Shown here piece after piece: positions 9,118 through 19,755 of a stretch of DNA of 64,000 nucleotides (the stretch's first letter is position 1; the number at the start of each line of letters is the position of its first letter). A program made the translations under genes and the position numbers. This DNA comes from Candidatus Enterococcus courvalinii (GTDB taxonomy: Bacteria; Bacillota; Bacilli; Lactobacillales; Enterococcaceae), in assembly GCF_017315945.1 (NCBI RefSeq), contig NZ_JAFLWI010000008.1, positions 99,179 to 163,178 on the forward strand. The letters run 5' to 3'. A model generated the notes under the pieces. It ran no database searches, was not told the DNA's origin, and saw only the letters and a program-made list of their open reading frames with translations.

Positions 9118-11163
9118 TTGGCAAAAAAAGTAATCAATGAATATAATGATGCGTCAATCCAAGTTCTTGAAGGATTAGAAGCAGTTAGAAAACGACCAGG
9201 GATGTATATCGGTTCCACTGATAGCCGAGGCTTACATCATTTAGTGTATGAAATTGTTGATAATGCAGTCGATGAAGCATTATCAGGTTATGGAAATGAA
9301 ATTGATGTAGTGATACATAAAGATAACAGTATCACTGTAGTAGATAGTGGTCGCGGAATGCCAGTTGGAATGCATGCTTCAGGAATTCCAACGGTTGAAG
9401 TGATTTTTACAGTGTTGCATGCTGGAGGAAAGTTTGGTCAAGGTGGGTATAAAACATCTGGTGGATTGCATGGTGTAGGTGCTAGTGTGGTAAATGCTTT
9501 ATCAAAATGGTTGACTGTGACTATCGTCCGCGATGGCGTTGAATACCAGCAAAAATTTGTAGACGGTGGAAAACCACAAGGTACCTTAAAAAAACTTGGC
9601 AAAACAAAAAAAGCAAATGGAACCACCGTTCACTTTTTACCTGATGATACAATCTTTTCAACAGTGAAATTCTCATATGAGACGTTATCAGAACGGTTGC
9701 GTGAGTCTGCTTTTCTTTTAAAAGGTGTTCGAATTACACTAAGTGACCTCCGTGGTGAGGAAGAAATCACAGAAGTTTTTCACTATGAAGAAGGAATCAA
9801 GGAATTTGTTGAATACTTGAATGAAGAAAAAGACACCTTGACACCAGTTGTCTATTTTTCAGGTGAAAAAGACGGTATCGAAGTGGAAGTATCTTATCAA
9901 TATAATGATGGCTATTCAGAAAATATATTATCTTTTGTGAATAATGTACGGACGAAAGATGGCGGTACACACGAAGCCGGAATGAAAACAGCAATGACGA
10001 AAGCTTATAATGAGTATGCCCGTAAAGTTGGTCTTTTGAAAGAGCGAGATAAAAACCTAGAAGGCAGTGATTTTCGTGAAGGACTCGCGGCAGTTTTATC
10101 CATTCGCGTACCAGAAAACTTATTGCAGTTTGAAGGTCAAACAAAAGAGAAATTAGGTACGCCAATTGCTCGGACGGCCGTTGATAATGTCATTGGTGAA
10201 CAAATGGGTTTTTATTTACAAGAAAACAGTGAAATGAGCCAAATGTTGGTCAGAAAAGCAGTGAAGGCTCGTGAAGCGCGAGAAGCTGCCCGTAAAGCGC
10301 GAGAAGAAAGCCGTAATGGGAAAAAACGCAAAAAAGGCGAATCTTTATTATCAGGGAAATTAACGCCTGCTCAATCACGTAATCCTAAAAAGAATGAACT
10401 TTATCTAGTCGAAGGCGATTCTGCTGGCGGTTCTGCCAAACAGGGGCGTGATCGTAAATTCCAAGCTATTTTGCCACTTCGAGGTAAAGTCATCAATACT
10501 GAAAAAGCCAAAATGCAAGACATTTTGAAAAATGAAGAAATCAATACGATGATTTATACGATTGGTGCTGGTGTAGGACCAGAATTTTCGATTGAAGACT
10601 GTAATTACGACAAAATTATCATTATGACCGATGCGGATACGGATGGTGCACATATCCAAGTGTTATTGCTCACTTTCTTCTATCGATACATGAAACCTTT
10701 GATTGAGGCTGGAAAAATCTACATTGCTTTGCCACCTTTATACAAGGTCTCTAAGGGTCAAGGGAAAAAGCAAGTAGTCGAATATGCTTGGACAGATGAA
10801 GAGCTAGCTGAAGAAATCAAAAAAGTTGGTAAAGGTTACTTATTACAACGTTATAAAGGACTAGGAGAAATGAATGCTGATCAGCTGTGGGAAACAACAA
10901 TGGATCCAGCTTCACGAACATTGATTCGAGTACGAATTGATGATGCGGCTCAAGCAGAACGACGTGTAACAACATTAATGGGAGACAAAGTTGAACCACG
11001 ACGAAAATGGATCGAAAGCCATGTCCAATTTACATTGGAAGAAGATGGCAGTATTTTAGATAAAAAAGAAGACACTGAAATGCCAATTTCATCTTCAAGT
11101 GAACGATTAGATGAAGAATATGAAAATGTTGAAAAGCCAATTCAGTTGTTTGATGTAGAATAG
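9118..11163 (+). CDS. parE: DNA topoisomerase IV subunit B
   Basis: ATPase subunit of topoisomerase IV, which decatenates daughter chromosomes. It has 681 residues with a TTG start after GAAGGAG. The GHKL ATPase region shows EIVDNAVDEALSG, DSGRGMPVG and GGLHGVGASVVNALS. The TOPRIM domain shows LVEGDSAGGSAKQGRDR and MTDADTDGAHI, and the C-terminus carries QRYKGLGEMNADQLWETTMDP. It is called ParE rather than GyrB because parC follows 11 bp downstream. The pair is one operon. Confidence 0.96.
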   Translation: MAKKVINEYNDASIQVLEGLEAVRKRPGMYIGSTDSRGLHHLVYEIVDNAVDEALSGYGNEIDVVIHKDNSITVVDSGRGMPVGMHASGIPTVEVIFTVLHAGGKFGQGGYKTSGGLHGVGASVVNALSKWLTVTIVRDGVEYQQKFVDGGKPQGTLKKLGKTKKANGTTVHFLPDDTIFSTVKFSYETLSERLRESAFLLKGVRITLSDLRGEEEITEVFHYEEGIKEFVEYLNEEKDTLTPVVYFSGEKDGIEVEVSYQYNDGYSENILSFVNNVRTKDGGTHEAGMKTAMTKAYNEYARKVGLLKERDKNLEGSDFREGLAAVLSIRVPENLLQFEGQTKEKLGTPIARTAVDNVIGEQMGFYLQENSEMSQMLVRKAVKAREAREAARKAREESRNGKKRKKGESLLSGKLTPAQSRNPKKNELYLVEGDSAGGSAKQGRDRKFQAILPLRGKVINTEKAKMQDILKNEEINTMIYTIGAGVGPEFSIEDCNYDKIIIMTDADTDGAHIQVLLLTFFYRYMKPLIEAGKIYIALPPLYKVSKGQGKKQVVEYAWTDEELAEEIKKVGKGYLLQRYKGLGEMNADQLWETTMDPASRTLIRVRIDDAAQAERRVTTLMGDKVEPRRKWIESHVQFTLEEDGSILDKKEDTEMPISSSSERLDEEYENVEKPIQLFDVE

Positions 11164-11174
11164 GAGGTCACCTG

Positions 11175-13622
11175 ATGGAAAATCGACAAGAAATCCAAGA
11201 ATTAACCTTAGAAGAAGTAATGGGTGACCGATTTGGACGTTATTCAAAATATATTATTCAAGAGCGCGCCTTGCCGGATATTCGTGATGGGCTAAAGCCA
11301 GTCCAACGCCGAATTTTATATGCAATGAACAAAGATGGAAACACCTACGATAAAGGCTTCCGCAAATCTGCGAAATCAGTCGGAAATATTATGGGTAACT
11401 ATCACCCACATGGAGATAGTAGTATTTATGAAGCGATGGTTCGTATGAGTCAAGACTGGAAGCTCCGAGAAGTGTTGATCGAAATGCACGGAAATAACGG
11501 TAGTATGGACGGCGATCCTCCAGCAGCCATGCGTTATACAGAAGCGCGTCTGTCTAAACTAAGTGGGGAAATGTTAGCTGATATTGAAAAAGATACGGTT
11601 GATATGGTTTGGAACTTTGATGACACTGAAAAAGAACCAACTGTTTTACCTGCTAGATATCCAAACTTATTGGTAAATGGTTCGACAGGGATCTCAGCGG
11701 GGTATGCGACCGAGATACCTACACACAATTTAGGGGAAGTCATTGATGGGACAATTTACCTTATCGACCATCCTAATGCAAGTTTAGAGAAACTGATGGA
11801 ATTCATTCCAGGACCTGATTTTCCAACAGGAGGAATCTTACAGGGAAAAGATGAAATCAAAAAAGCATTTGAAACTGGGCGCGGAAAAGTAATCTTGCGT
11901 TCTAAAACAAAAATTGAAGCAATTAAAGGAAACAAGGAACAAATTGTTGTTGCTGAAATTCCTTATGAAGTAAATAAAGCAACACTTGTGAAAAAAATCG
12001 ATGAAGTTCGTTTAAACAAAAAAGTTGATGGAATTGCTGAAGTTCGTGATGAAAGTGACCGAACAGGGTTACAAATCGTTGTAGAATTAAAAAAAGATGC
12101 AAACGCACAAGGAATCTTAAATTATCTATTTAAAAACACGGAACTACAAATTAACTACAACTTTAATATGGTAGCCATTGACCATATGACACCACATCAA
12201 GTTGGTCTACGAGATATTTTGAGCAGTTATGTGGGACATAGGAAAGATGTGATTACGAAACGTAGCCAGTATGATTTAACAAAAGCAGAAAAACGTCAAC
12301 ATATTGTAGAAGGTTTGATGAAGGCATTATCGATCTTAGATCAAGTGATCACGACAATTCGTGAGAGTAAAGATAAACGTGATGCGAAGAAAAATTTAGT
12401 GGATGTCTTCCAGTTTACGGAAGAGCAAGCAGAAGCAATCGTGACGTTACAACTTTACCGTCTAACAAACACCGATATCACTGAACTTCAAAAAGAATCC
12501 GAACAATTGATTGCGCAAATCACAGAATTAAATAAAATTCTTTCAGATGATAAAGAATTGTTTTCATTAATGAAAAAAGAATTGCGCGAAGTGAAAAAAA
12601 ATTATGCAACAAAACGTATTACAACAATTGAAGATGAGATCGAAGAAATAAAAATTGATACGAAAGTATTAGTTGCACAAGAAGACGTAGTCGTTAGCGT
12701 TACGCGTGAGGGATATGTGAAACGAAGCAGCCTACGTTCTTATAGTGCTTCGAAACCAGAAGAGATTGGTATGCGTGAAGGCGATTATCTTCTATATACA
12801 GGCGAATTAAGTACATTAGATCATGTTTTGTTTGTGACGAATAAAGCGAATATGATTTATCGTCCTGTTCACGAGTTACCGGATCTAAAATGGAAGGAAG
12901 TTGGAGAACACATTTCACAAACGATTTTGAATTTGTCAATGGACGAATCCATTATTGCAGTGTTCCCATACACGAAAACCCATCCAGAACAAACCTTTAT
13001 CTTTATCAGTAAAAATGGCATGATCAAACAGACTAGAATGACTGAATTTGAACCATGGCGTACGTATAAGAGTCGTCCCCTTAGTTCAATGAAACTAAAA
13101 GGCGATGACGAGCTGATTGCGGTCTATTTGGAAGAAGGACAAACGGATTTAGATGTCTTTTTAGTTACTCATCAAGGAATGGGCTTAAGGTATCCGCTGG
13201 TTGAAGTACCAGTCGTTGGTGCAAAAGCAGCAGGAGTGAAAGCCATCAATCTAAAAGAGGATGATACGGTAATAAATGGGTTATTAGTTTTGACTGAAGG
13301 TGATACACCAATCGTCATCGTCACGCAAAGAGGTGCAGTCAAACGAATGCTTGCGCAAGAAATCTCACAAACTTCACGCGCAAAACGAGGGGTGCAAGTT
13401 TTAAGGGAATTAAAGAAAAATCCTCACCGAGTGGTTTATATGTCAGAAGGAACAAGTCGTGAATTAACCATTGTGAACCAAAAAGGAAAACAAGTAGAAT
13501 TTAATCCAACTGATTTTCCAATTGGTGATCGTACGTCGAATGGTTCGTTTGTGTTGGATGAAAAACAAGGCGGAGAAATTATCGATGTCCTTGAAGCTCC
13601 CATCACAAAAATAGAAGAATAG
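11175..13622 (+). CDS. parC: DNA topoisomerase IV subunit A
   Basis: DNA-cleaving subunit of topoisomerase IV, 815 residues. The quinolone-target region reads HPHGDSSIYEAM. The first serine is S82 and the glutamate E86 here, corresponding to the residues usually called Ser80 and Glu84. Both are wild type. The catalytic tyrosine is Y121 (AMRYTEARL). The C-terminal half forms the beta-pinwheel with repeated GxxxR-type blades, for example AQRGAVKR. Start ATG follows AGGAGGT. A strong terminator ends the parE-parC operon. Confidence 0.96.
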   Translation: MENRQEIQELTLEEVMGDRFGRYSKYIIQERALPDIRDGLKPVQRRILYAMNKDGNTYDKGFRKSAKSVGNIMGNYHPHGDSSIYEAMVRMSQDWKLREVLIEMHGNNGSMDGDPPAAMRYTEARLSKLSGEMLADIEKDTVDMVWNFDDTEKEPTVLPARYPNLLVNGSTGISAGYATEIPTHNLGEVIDGTIYLIDHPNASLEKLMEFIPGPDFPTGGILQGKDEIKKAFETGRGKVILRSKTKIEAIKGNKEQIVVAEIPYEVNKATLVKKIDEVRLNKKVDGIAEVRDESDRTGLQIVVELKKDANAQGILNYLFKNTELQINYNFNMVAIDHMTPHQVGLRDILSSYVGHRKDVITKRSQYDLTKAEKRQHIVEGLMKALSILDQVITTIRESKDKRDAKKNLVDVFQFTEEQAEAIVTLQLYRLTNTDITELQKESEQLIAQITELNKILSDDKELFSLMKKELREVKKNYATKRITTIEDEIEEIKIDTKVLVAQEDVVVSVTREGYVKRSSLRSYSASKPEEIGMREGDYLLYTGELSTLDHVLFVTNKANMIYRPVHELPDLKWKEVGEHISQTILNLSMDESIIAVFPYTKTHPEQTFIFISKNGMIKQTRMTEFEPWRTYKSRPLSSMKLKGDDELIAVYLEEGQTDLDVFLVTHQGMGLRYPLVEVPVVGAKAAGVKAINLKEDDTVINGLLVLTEGDTPIVIVTQRGAVKRMLAQEISQTSRAKRGVQVLRELKKNPHRVVYMSEGTSRELTIVNQKGKQVEFNPTDFPIGDRTSNGSFVLDEKQGGEIIDVLEAPITKIEE

Positions 13623-13642
13623 CTGTATCATTTTTTATTGAA

Positions 13643-13682
13643 GGAGCACAATCTGTAGTAGTACAGATTGTGCTTCTTTTTT
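13643..13682 (+). terminator. Terminator of the parE-parC operon
   Basis: A perfect 13-bp inverted repeat (13645-13657 and 13662-13674) with a four-base loop is followed by a T-rich run. Confidence 0.92.
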
Positions 13683-13720
13683 CATTTGTTAACTAGAATA
13701 AATTGAACTTTTTTATTGGA

Positions 13721-13738
13721 ATATGAAAGTGTTCACAA
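13721..13738. promoter_or_regulatory. Putative Rex operator overlapping a cre-like site upstream of pflB
   Basis: The 18-mer fits the Rex palindrome TTGTGAA-N4-TTCACAA at 12 of its 14 fixed positions; the mismatches are bases 1 and 3. The inner 14 bases (13724-13737) also fit the catabolite-repression consensus TGWAARCGYTWNCW at 12 of 14. Rex (NADH/NAD sensor) and CcpA both control pflB in related bacteria, so dual control is plausible. This is inferred from consensus matching only. Confidence 0.5.
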
Positions 13739-13821
13739 TGCTTAATGCTTGGTATTGAAGCATTGTTTAGTAATGTAGTAATTAAAATCTAAAAATTGTT
13801 AAAGAAAAAACAAGAAAACCC

Positions 13822-13849
13822 TTGCAAAGATGCCGCTCTGTGTTATACT
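13822..13849 (+). promoter_or_regulatory. pflB promoter
   Basis: TTGCAA (-35, 13822-13827) and TATACT (-10, 13844-13849) are separated by 16 bp. A TG dinucleotide one base before the -10 gives an extended -10 element. The element lies about 50 bp upstream of the pflB start. Confidence 0.7.
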
Positions 13850-13900
13850 AATCACGTAAAAACTGTTACATAAAACAGAAACTTTTAGGAGGTCCATACA

Positions 13901-16129
13901 ATGGAGCAATGGAATGGATTTAAAGGAAAAACCTGGAAAGAAGAAGTAAACGTTAGAGATTTTATCCAAGAAAACTATACCCCTTATGATGGTAATGACG
14001 AATTTTTAGCTGGTCCAACAGAAGCAACAACAAAACTTTGGGATCAAGTAATGGAATTGAACACACAAGAGCGTGAAGCTGGTGGCGTATTAGATATGGA
14101 TACTAAAGTGGTATCTACAATTACTTCACATGGCCCAGGCTACTTGAATAAAGATTTGGAAACAGTTGTTGGATTCCAAACAGAAAAACCATTTAAACGT
14201 AGCTTGCAACCATTTGGTGGAATCAGAATGTCTGAACAAGCAGCTGAAGCTTACGGCTTTGAAATTGATTCAGAAGTTTCTCACATTTTCCGTGATTACC
14301 GTAAAACACATAACCAAGGCGTTTTTGACGCATACACACCAGAAATTCGTGCGGCACGTCGTTCAGGTGTTATCACTGGTCTTCCTGATGCTTATGGTCG
14401 TGGACGTATCATTGGTGACTATCGTCGAGTAGCACTTTACGGTGTAGATTATTTGATTAAAGAAAAACAAATTGATTTGTCTAACTGTGGGATTGGCATC
14501 ATGTCAGATGATATCATTCGCCAACGTGAAGAATTGAACGAACAAATCCGTGCATTAAGCGAGTTGAAAGAATTAGGAAATATCTACGGTTTCGATATTT
14601 CAGGCCCTGCTACAAATGCAAAAGAAGCATTCCAATGGTTATACCTTGGATATTTAGCAGCAATCAAAGAACAAAATGGTGCAGCAATGTCATTAGGGCG
14701 TACATCAACATTCCTAGATATCTATGTGGAACGTGATTTACAAAATGGTGTTATTACTGAAGAAGAAGCACAAGAAATTGTTGACCATTTCGTTATGAAA
14801 TTACGTCTTGTTAAATTTGCTCGTACACCAGATTACAATGCATTATTCTCAGGTGACCCAACTTGGGTTACAGAATCAATCGCTGGTATCGGTGAAGACG
14901 GACGCCACATGGTAACTAAAAATAGTTTCCGTTTCTTACACACATTATCAAACTTAGGACCAGCTCCAGAACCAAACTTAACTGTTTTATGGTCAACTCG
15001 TTTACCACATAACTTTAAAACTTTCTGTGCAAAAATGAGTATCCAAACATCAGCTATCCAATACGAAAATGACGACGTTATGCGTAAACACTGGGGCGAT
15101 GACTACGGAATTGCTTGCTGTGTGTCAGCAATGCGAATTGGTAAACAAATGCAATTCTTTGGAGCTCGTGCAAACTTAGCGAAAACATTATTGTATGCAA
15201 TCAATGGTGGGGTTGACGAAAAATCAAAAGCTCAAGTTGGACCTAAATATCAACCAATTACTTCAGAAATTCTTGATTACAATGAAGTAATGGAAAAATA
15301 CGATGTCATGATGGACTGGATCACTGAATTATATGTGAATACGTTGAATATCATTCATTATATGCATGATAAATATTCATACGAACGTATTGAAATGGCT
15401 TTACAAGATACAGATATCTTGCGTACGATGGCAACTGGTATTGCAGGATTCTCAGTAGCAGTTGACTCATTATCAGCAATCAAATATGCAACTGTTCGCA
15501 CAGTTCGTGATGAAAATGGTATTGTTGAAGATTACGAAATTGAAGGCGACTATCCTAAATATGGTAATAATGATGACCGTGTTGATGAAATTGCTATTCA
15601 ATTACTAAAAACATTTATGACAAAAGTGAAACGTAATAAAACTTATCGTGATTCAACACCAACAACCTCAATTCTTACAATCACTTCAAATGTTGTGTAT
15701 GGTAAGAAAACAGGGAATACACCTGATGGCCGTCGCGCAGGCGAACCATTTGCACCAGGTGCTAACCCAATGCATGGTCGCGATACACACGGAGCATTAG
15801 CAAGCTTGTCTTCAGTAGCAAAATTACCATATGAATATTCATTAGATGGTATTTCAAATACATTCTCAATCGTACCGAAAGCTTTAGGTCGTGACGAAGA
15901 AACACAAGAAGAAAACTTAGCAACAATGCTTGATGGTTATGCGAAGAAAATGGGTCACCATTTGAATATCAACGTATTCAACCGTGATACTTTATTGGAT
16001 GCCCAAGAACATCCAGAAAAATATCCTCAATTAACTATCCGTGTTTCTGGATATGCTGTAAACTTCATTAAATTAACACGCGAACAACAAAACGATGTAA
16101 TTGCACGTACAATGCACGAATCAATGTAA
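13901..16129 (+). CDS. pflB: Formate C-acetyltransferase (pyruvate formate-lyase)
   Basis: Glycyl-radical enzyme that splits pyruvate with CoA into acetyl-CoA and formate during anaerobic fermentation. It has 742 residues. The adjacent catalytic cysteines are C406 and C407 ([10 protein letters not shown]). The radical-bearing glycine is G717 in RVSGYAVNF near the C-terminus. The ATG follows AGGAGG. It is followed by its activase gene pflA after a hairpin, so activase expression may be reduced by partial termination. Upstream Rex/cre-like sequences suggest redox and carbon control. Confidence 0.98.
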   Translation: MEQWNGFKGKTWKEEVNVRDFIQENYTPYDGNDEFLAGPTEATTKLWDQVMELNTQEREAGGVLDMDTKVVSTITSHGPGYLNKDLETVVGFQTEKPFKRSLQPFGGIRMSEQAAEAYGFEIDSEVSHIFRDYRKTHNQGVFDAYTPEIRAARRSGVITGLPDAYGRGRIIGDYRRVALYGVDYLIKEKQIDLSNCGIGIMSDDIIRQREELNEQIRALSELKELGNIYGFDISGPATNAKEAFQWLYLGYLAAIKEQNGAAMSLGRTSTFLDIYVERDLQNGVITEEEAQEIVDHFVMKLRLVKFARTPDYNALFSGDPTWVTESIAGIGEDGRHMVTKNSFRFLHTLSNLGPAPEPNLTVLWSTRLPHNFKTFCAKMSIQTSAIQYENDDVMRKHWGDDYGIACCVSAMRIGKQMQFFGARANLAKTLLYAINGGVDEKSKAQVGPKYQPITSEILDYNEVMEKYDVMMDWITELYVNTLNIIHYMHDKYSYERIEMALQDTDILRTMATGIAGFSVAVDSLSAIKYATVRTVRDENGIVEDYEIEGDYPKYGNNDDRVDEIAIQLLKTFMTKVKRNKTYRDSTPTTSILTITSNVVYGKKTGNTPDGRRAGEPFAPGANPMHGRDTHGALASLSSVAKLPYEYSLDGISNTFSIVPKALGRDEETQEENLATMLDGYAKKMGHHLNINVFNRDTLLDAQEHPEKYPQLTIRVSGYAVNFIKLTREQQNDVIARTMHESM

Positions 16130-16141
16130 CAAAAGTCAAGG

Positions 16142-16179
16142 AGGCGGATGGACTGATTCAGTCGATTCGCCTTTTTTTA
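16142..16179 (+). terminator. Terminator between pflB and pflA
   Basis: An inverted repeat (AGGCG...TGGACTG / CAGTCGA...CGCCT) is followed by seven T. It sits in the 80-bp gap and probably lowers read-through from the highly expressed pflB into pflA. Confidence 0.88.
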
Positions 16180-16209
16180 CTCGAAAGTCATTATTAGGAG
16201 GACACGTCT

Positions 16210-16971
16210 ATGACAACACCTGTAACAGGTTTTATTCACTCAACTGAAAGCTTTGGGTCCGTTGACGGCCCTGGTATCCGTTTTATCGCATTTATGCAAG
16301 GATGTCGGATGCGTTGTCAATTTTGTCATAATCCAGATACTTGGAATATTGGCGGTGGTGTTGAACGATCAACAGACGATGTGTTAAATGAAGCACTTGC
16401 TTACCGAGAATTTTGGGGAGATAAAGGCGGTATTACTATTAGTGGTGGTGAGCCATTGCTGCAATTAGATTTTTTAATCGATCTTTTCAAAAAAGCAAAA
16501 GCGCAAGGGGTTCATACAACAATTGATACATGTGGTAAACCATTTTCGCGTGAAGAACCATTTTTCAGCAAATTTGAAGAGCTAATGGAATACACAGATT
16601 TGTTATTATTTGATATCAAACATATTGATAATGATCAACATAAAATTTTGACAGCGAATGGAAATCAAAATATTTTGGAAATGGCACAATACTTGTCAGA
16701 AATCGGTAAACCAGTTTGGATTAGACACGTCCTTGTTCCTGAACGTAGTGACTACGATGAGTATCTGATTCGGTTAGATGAATTTATCAAAACGTTGAAT
16801 AACGTTGACAAAGTGGAGATCCTACCTTACCACACCATGGGTCGATACAAATGGGAAACATTAGGTTTGAAGTACCCGTTAGATGGAATTGAACCACCGA
16901 CGAAAGAACGTGTAGAAAATGCAAAACAATTACTTCACACAGAAGATTACCAAGGATATTTAACTAGATAG
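16210..16971 (+). CDS. pflA: Pyruvate formate-lyase-activating enzyme
   Basis: Radical SAM enzyme that installs the glycyl radical on PflB. It has 253 residues, the usual size. The iron-sulfur cluster motif CxxxCxxC is seen as CRMRCQFC near residue 31. [19 protein letters not shown] precedes it and ISGGEPLLQ follows. The ATG follows AGGAGGA. It is the second gene of the pfl locus and has its own terminator. Confidence 0.97.
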   Translation: MTTPVTGFIHSTESFGSVDGPGIRFIAFMQGCRMRCQFCHNPDTWNIGGGVERSTDDVLNEALAYREFWGDKGGITISGGEPLLQLDFLIDLFKKAKAQGVHTTIDTCGKPFSREEPFFSKFEELMEYTDLLLFDIKHIDNDQHKILTANGNQNILEMAQYLSEIGKPVWIRHVLVPERSDYDEYLIRLDEFIKTLNNVDKVEILPYHTMGRYKWETLGLKYPLDGIEPPTKERVENAKQLLHTEDYQGYLTR

Positions 16972-16977
16972 TTTTGA

Positions 16978-17018
16978 AACGGAAAAGGAAGTTAGTATTG
17001 CTCTTTTCCGTTTTTTTG
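16978..17018 (+). terminator. Terminator after pflA
   Basis: A perfect 10-bp inverted repeat (AACGGAAAAG / CTTTTCCGTT at 16978-16987 and 17003-17012) is followed by a T-run. An open frame reading through this region upstream of ppaC is therefore not coding. Confidence 0.9.
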
Positions 17019-17057
17019 CTATTATTAAATAGGAGAAAGAACAAAGGAGCGAATGAC

Positions 17058-17984
17058 ATGTCAAAAATTTTAGTTTTTGGACACCAAAATCCAGATACAG
17101 ATGCAATTGGTGCGGCGATCGCATTTTCACATTTACAAAATGAATTAGGAAAACAAACAGAAGCTGTAGCATTAGGAACACCGAATGAAGAAACGCAGTT
17201 TGCCTTGGATTCCTTTGGATTAACAGCGCCTCGCGTAGTAGAGTCAGCGAAGGCAGAAGATGCAGCTGTTATGTTGGTTGACCATAACGAATTTCAACAA
17301 AGTATTTCAGATATTGCAGAGGTAACGATTTTATCAGTTGTGGACCATCATCGCATCGCAAATTTTGAAACAGCTAATCCTTTATATTACCGTGCCGAGC
17401 CAGTTGGTTGCACAAGTACAATCGTTTTGAAAATGTACAAAGAAAATCAAATAAGCATTCCAAAAGAAATTGCCGGAATCATGCTTTCAGCTATTGTTTC
17501 TGATACACTGCTATTTAAATCACCAACTTCTACACCAGAAGATGAAAAAGCAGCGCAAGAGCTTGCTGAAATTGCGGAAGTAGATCTAAGTGTTTATGGT
17601 TTAGAAATGTTAAAAGCAGGTACAAAATTAAGCGATAAATCAGCTGCAACCTTGCTTGATTTAGATGCGAAAAGTTTCCCAATGGGAGACAAAAATATCC
17701 GTATTGCTCAGGTTAATACTGTTGACTTGAATGAAGTAATGGATCGTCAAACTGAGTTAGAAACAGCCATGGCTGAAGAAATGACTACAAATGATTATGA
17801 TTTGTTTGTTTTGGTCGTAACGAATATTTTAGACAGCGACTCAGAATTATTGGTTGCTGGAGATGACAAAGAAAAAGTGGAAGCAGCATTCCAAACAAAA
17901 TTAACAAATAATCGTGCATTTTTAAAAGGCGTTGTTTCTCGTAAAAAACAAGTTGTTCCTCAATTAACAGAAGTTTTTAGTTAA
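17058..17984 (+). CDS. ppaC: Manganese-dependent inorganic pyrophosphatase (family II)
   Basis: Hydrolyses pyrophosphate to phosphate and drives biosynthetic reactions. It is a DHH-superfamily enzyme of 308 residues. The metal-binding motifs are [11 protein letters not shown] near residue 7, DHNE near residue 75 and VVDHHR near residue 96. The C-terminal DHHA2 domain carries the [10 protein letters not shown] block. The start at 17058 follows AAAGGAG. An in-frame extension back to 16974 is rejected because it crosses the pflA terminator. Confidence 0.96.
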   Translation: MSKILVFGHQNPDTDAIGAAIAFSHLQNELGKQTEAVALGTPNEETQFALDSFGLTAPRVVESAKAEDAAVMLVDHNEFQQSISDIAEVTILSVVDHHRIANFETANPLYYRAEPVGCTSTIVLKMYKENQISIPKEIAGIMLSAIVSDTLLFKSPTSTPEDEKAAQELAEIAEVDLSVYGLEMLKAGTKLSDKSAATLLDLDAKSFPMGDKNIRIAQVNTVDLNEVMDRQTELETAMAEEMTTNDYDLFVLVVTNILDSDSELLVAGDDKEKVEAAFQTKLTNNRAFLKGVVSRKKQVVPQLTEVFS

Positions 17985-17995
17985 TTTACTGATAT

Positions 17996-18033
17996 AGCTG
18001 AGTCGAGCATAAACTGCGACTCAGCTTTTTTTA
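17996..18033 (+). terminator. Terminator after ppaC
   Basis: A perfect 10-bp stem (AGCTGAGTCG / CGACTCAGCT at 17996-18005 and 18017-18026) with an 11-base loop is followed by seven T. Confidence 0.9.
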
Positions 18034-18072
18034 TCAGAATGAAGATAAATGTTGAATGGAGTGAGGGAGCAA

Positions 18073-18942
18073 ATGAATTATTTTTATTCACCAAAAAATA
18101 AAGTTTATCAAAAATTGGTGGCTGATCCGCTGTTCTCGCCAGTTGTTGTGTATTTAAGTGGGCAGCCCGAACCGGTCATCTTGAGAGAATTAAAAAAAGT
18201 CTTTCCTCAGCGAAAGTTTGAACATTTTTTGGATCAATTGATTGAAGCTGGCCTAGTGAAACGAGAGCAAAGAAGATATGAGTTAAGCTTCCCAATTTTC
18301 ACAGAAGAGGAAGCTAACTATCAAGAAATCATTGCTAGTCAAGCTCAACGATTAAGTGAACAGCTTGCTAAGCTTTCCCAAGATGAGCAACAATTCATTC
18401 TAGGAGAAACCCTTTGGACTACTTGTTTTGAAGAAGATAGTAAAGTTTTTTATGGCTACAAAGGTGAGACAGAAGAAACAACACAAAAGACAATTGCAGG
18501 AAATGAAGCCTATCAATTTGTTTCAATTTCTACTACAAAAAACTTCCCAGTAACATTGGCTAATTATTTCTTCGTTCAAAAAAATAAGCCTACACAATTC
18601 CCAGATTTTTTACCATTAGCAACTTTGCTAGGGGATGTGAATGAAGCCTATTATTTCGATCAAGTGGAAGTGATCATTGAACGTATTCGACTAAATAAAT
18701 TCAAAAATCGCCGTCCAAATATTTTTTTGGAATCCTTAATTGAAACAAAGACCATCCAATCAGAACCGACTTTTGAATTATTGTTACCGGTTCTTGAAAA
18801 TGAAAAAGAATTGAGTGATGTTCAGTTTACTGAACTAGGTAGTCTAACAGAATCAGAAGCTGCTTTCGTTCACAGAAGAATGTATGAAGAAGTGAAACAC
18901 GCTCTTGGGTTAACGGCATATTCTTATATCAAAGCAAAATAA
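18073..18942 (+). CDS. DUF1803 family protein
   Basis: A 289-residue soluble protein of unknown function found in Lactobacillales, often next to ppaC as here. The N-terminal ~80 residues look like a winged-helix-type fold (ILRELKKVFPQRKFEHFLDQLIEAGLVKREQRRYEL in pattern). The rest is mixed alpha/beta with no catalytic motif seen. The ATG at 18073 follows AGGGAG and is preferred over 18049. No function is asserted; the ppaC neighbourhood is the only clue. Confidence 0.75.
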   Translation: MNYFYSPKNKVYQKLVADPLFSPVVVYLSGQPEPVILRELKKVFPQRKFEHFLDQLIEAGLVKREQRRYELSFPIFTEEEANYQEIIASQAQRLSEQLAKLSQDEQQFILGETLWTTCFEEDSKVFYGYKGETEETTQKTIAGNEAYQFVSISTTKNFPVTLANYFFVQKNKPTQFPDFLPLATLLGDVNEAYYFDQVEVIIERIRLNKFKNRRPNIFLESLIETKTIQSEPTFELLLPVLENEKELSDVQFTELGSLTESEAAFVHRRMYEEVKHALGLTAYSYIKAK

Positions 18943-18985
18943 AACAGCCAGACAAACGTTCAATCGTCTGTCTGGCTGTTTTATT
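18941..18985. terminator. Bidirectional terminator between DUF1803 and the 18981-19595 gene
   Basis: A long perfect stem (AAAACAGCCAGAC / GTCTGGCTGTTTT) is flanked by A and T runs and lies between convergent genes. Confidence 0.88.
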
Positions 18986-19595
18986 TATATGTTTTGTTTC
19001 GTTGATATTGCCACATTAGGAATGCTAAACAAATCACAAATAAGAAATCAAAACAGTTACTGACATCTTGAATAATGGTTGTTTGGATCGTTGGTGCAAA
19101 TGCCAAAAACAAAAAAGCAAAAAAGTTATAACCAAAACAAATTAGTGAGACCCAGCAAAAGAAAGGATTTAATTTCAATTCTTTAAAAACTAACGAGAAG
19201 AAGAAGAAAGAAAAAATTACTAAGGTAACCACTAAGCCGTTCAAAATAAAAAAGAAAAGCGAATTTTGATTAAAGGTATAGAGTAAAACAGCTAAAAATG
19301 AAAACAATTTTAATGCGATAAAAATAAATGAAGCTTCCGCTAGTTCCTTTGTTTTTTCTAGGTAAACATAGCGCGAAAAAAAGATGGCAAACAAAAGTGA
19401 TGATAAAGAAGACAAGATAAGTAAGCCCGCGCTCTGGTCTAGTGTATTAAGTGTTGAATAATCCAGTAAGAGCCATCCAAGCGCATGGTTTGGCGCATCA
19501 GAAGTTGTAGAAAAGGTATGTAATACAAAAAATAGAATTGCCAATAGTCCAAATAGCGAAGCTAATTGGAGATAAATCATTGTTTTTCGATACAT
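18981..19595 (-). CDS. Hypothetical multi-spanning membrane protein
   Basis: The 204-residue product has about six hydrophobic segments rich in Phe and Leu, with short polar loops and a basic C-terminus (QYQRNKTYK). No known domain is recognised. The pattern recalls small DUF4386-like or permease-like membrane proteins, but that is a guess. The start at 19595 follows GGAGAA; an upstream in-frame ATG at 19655 has no ribosome-binding site. It is monocistronic between two terminators. Confidence 0.7.
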   Translation of the reverse strand: MYRKTMIYLQLASLFGLLAILFFVLHTFSTTSDAPNHALGWLLLDYSTLNTLDQSAGLLILSSLSSLLFAIFFSRYVYLEKTKELAEASFIFIALKLFSFLAVLLYTFNQNSLFFFILNGLVVTLVIFSFFFFSLVFKELKLNPFFCWVSLICFGYNFFAFLFLAFAPTIQTTIIQDVSNCFDFLFVICLAFLMWQYQRNKTYK

Positions 19596-19671
19596 TTCAA
19601 GTAGTTCTCCAATACTAAAAAATGATATTTTGCATATATTATCATAACAAAACAATGAGCTTTTGTCGATG

Positions 19672-19721
19672 GTTTAGACAAAAATAAACCGGTTCAAGCA
19701 AGTAGAGTTGGTTGAACCGGT
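19672..19721 (-). terminator. Terminator of the DUF2179 gene
   Basis: A perfect 10-bp stem (ACCGGTTCAA / TTGAACCGGT at 19688-19697 and 19712-19721) is followed on the minus strand by a T-rich tract. Confidence 0.8.
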
Positions 19722-19755
19722 GCGAGAAAATCATTTCTTTTTTGATTAATAAAAT

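Noticed and set aside
11415..11435. Possible quinolone-resistance changes in ParC
   Set aside because: The target residues read Ser and Glu in DSSIYE, the wild-type state.
13736..13765. A terminator at the CAATGCTT inverted repeat before pflB
   Set aside because: No T-run follows and it is upstream of the promoter; a protein-binding site is more likely.
16974..17057. Apparent hydrophobic N-terminal extension of the pyrophosphatase
   Set aside because: It covers the pflA terminator, and PpaC is a cytosolic enzyme starting at MSKILVFGH.
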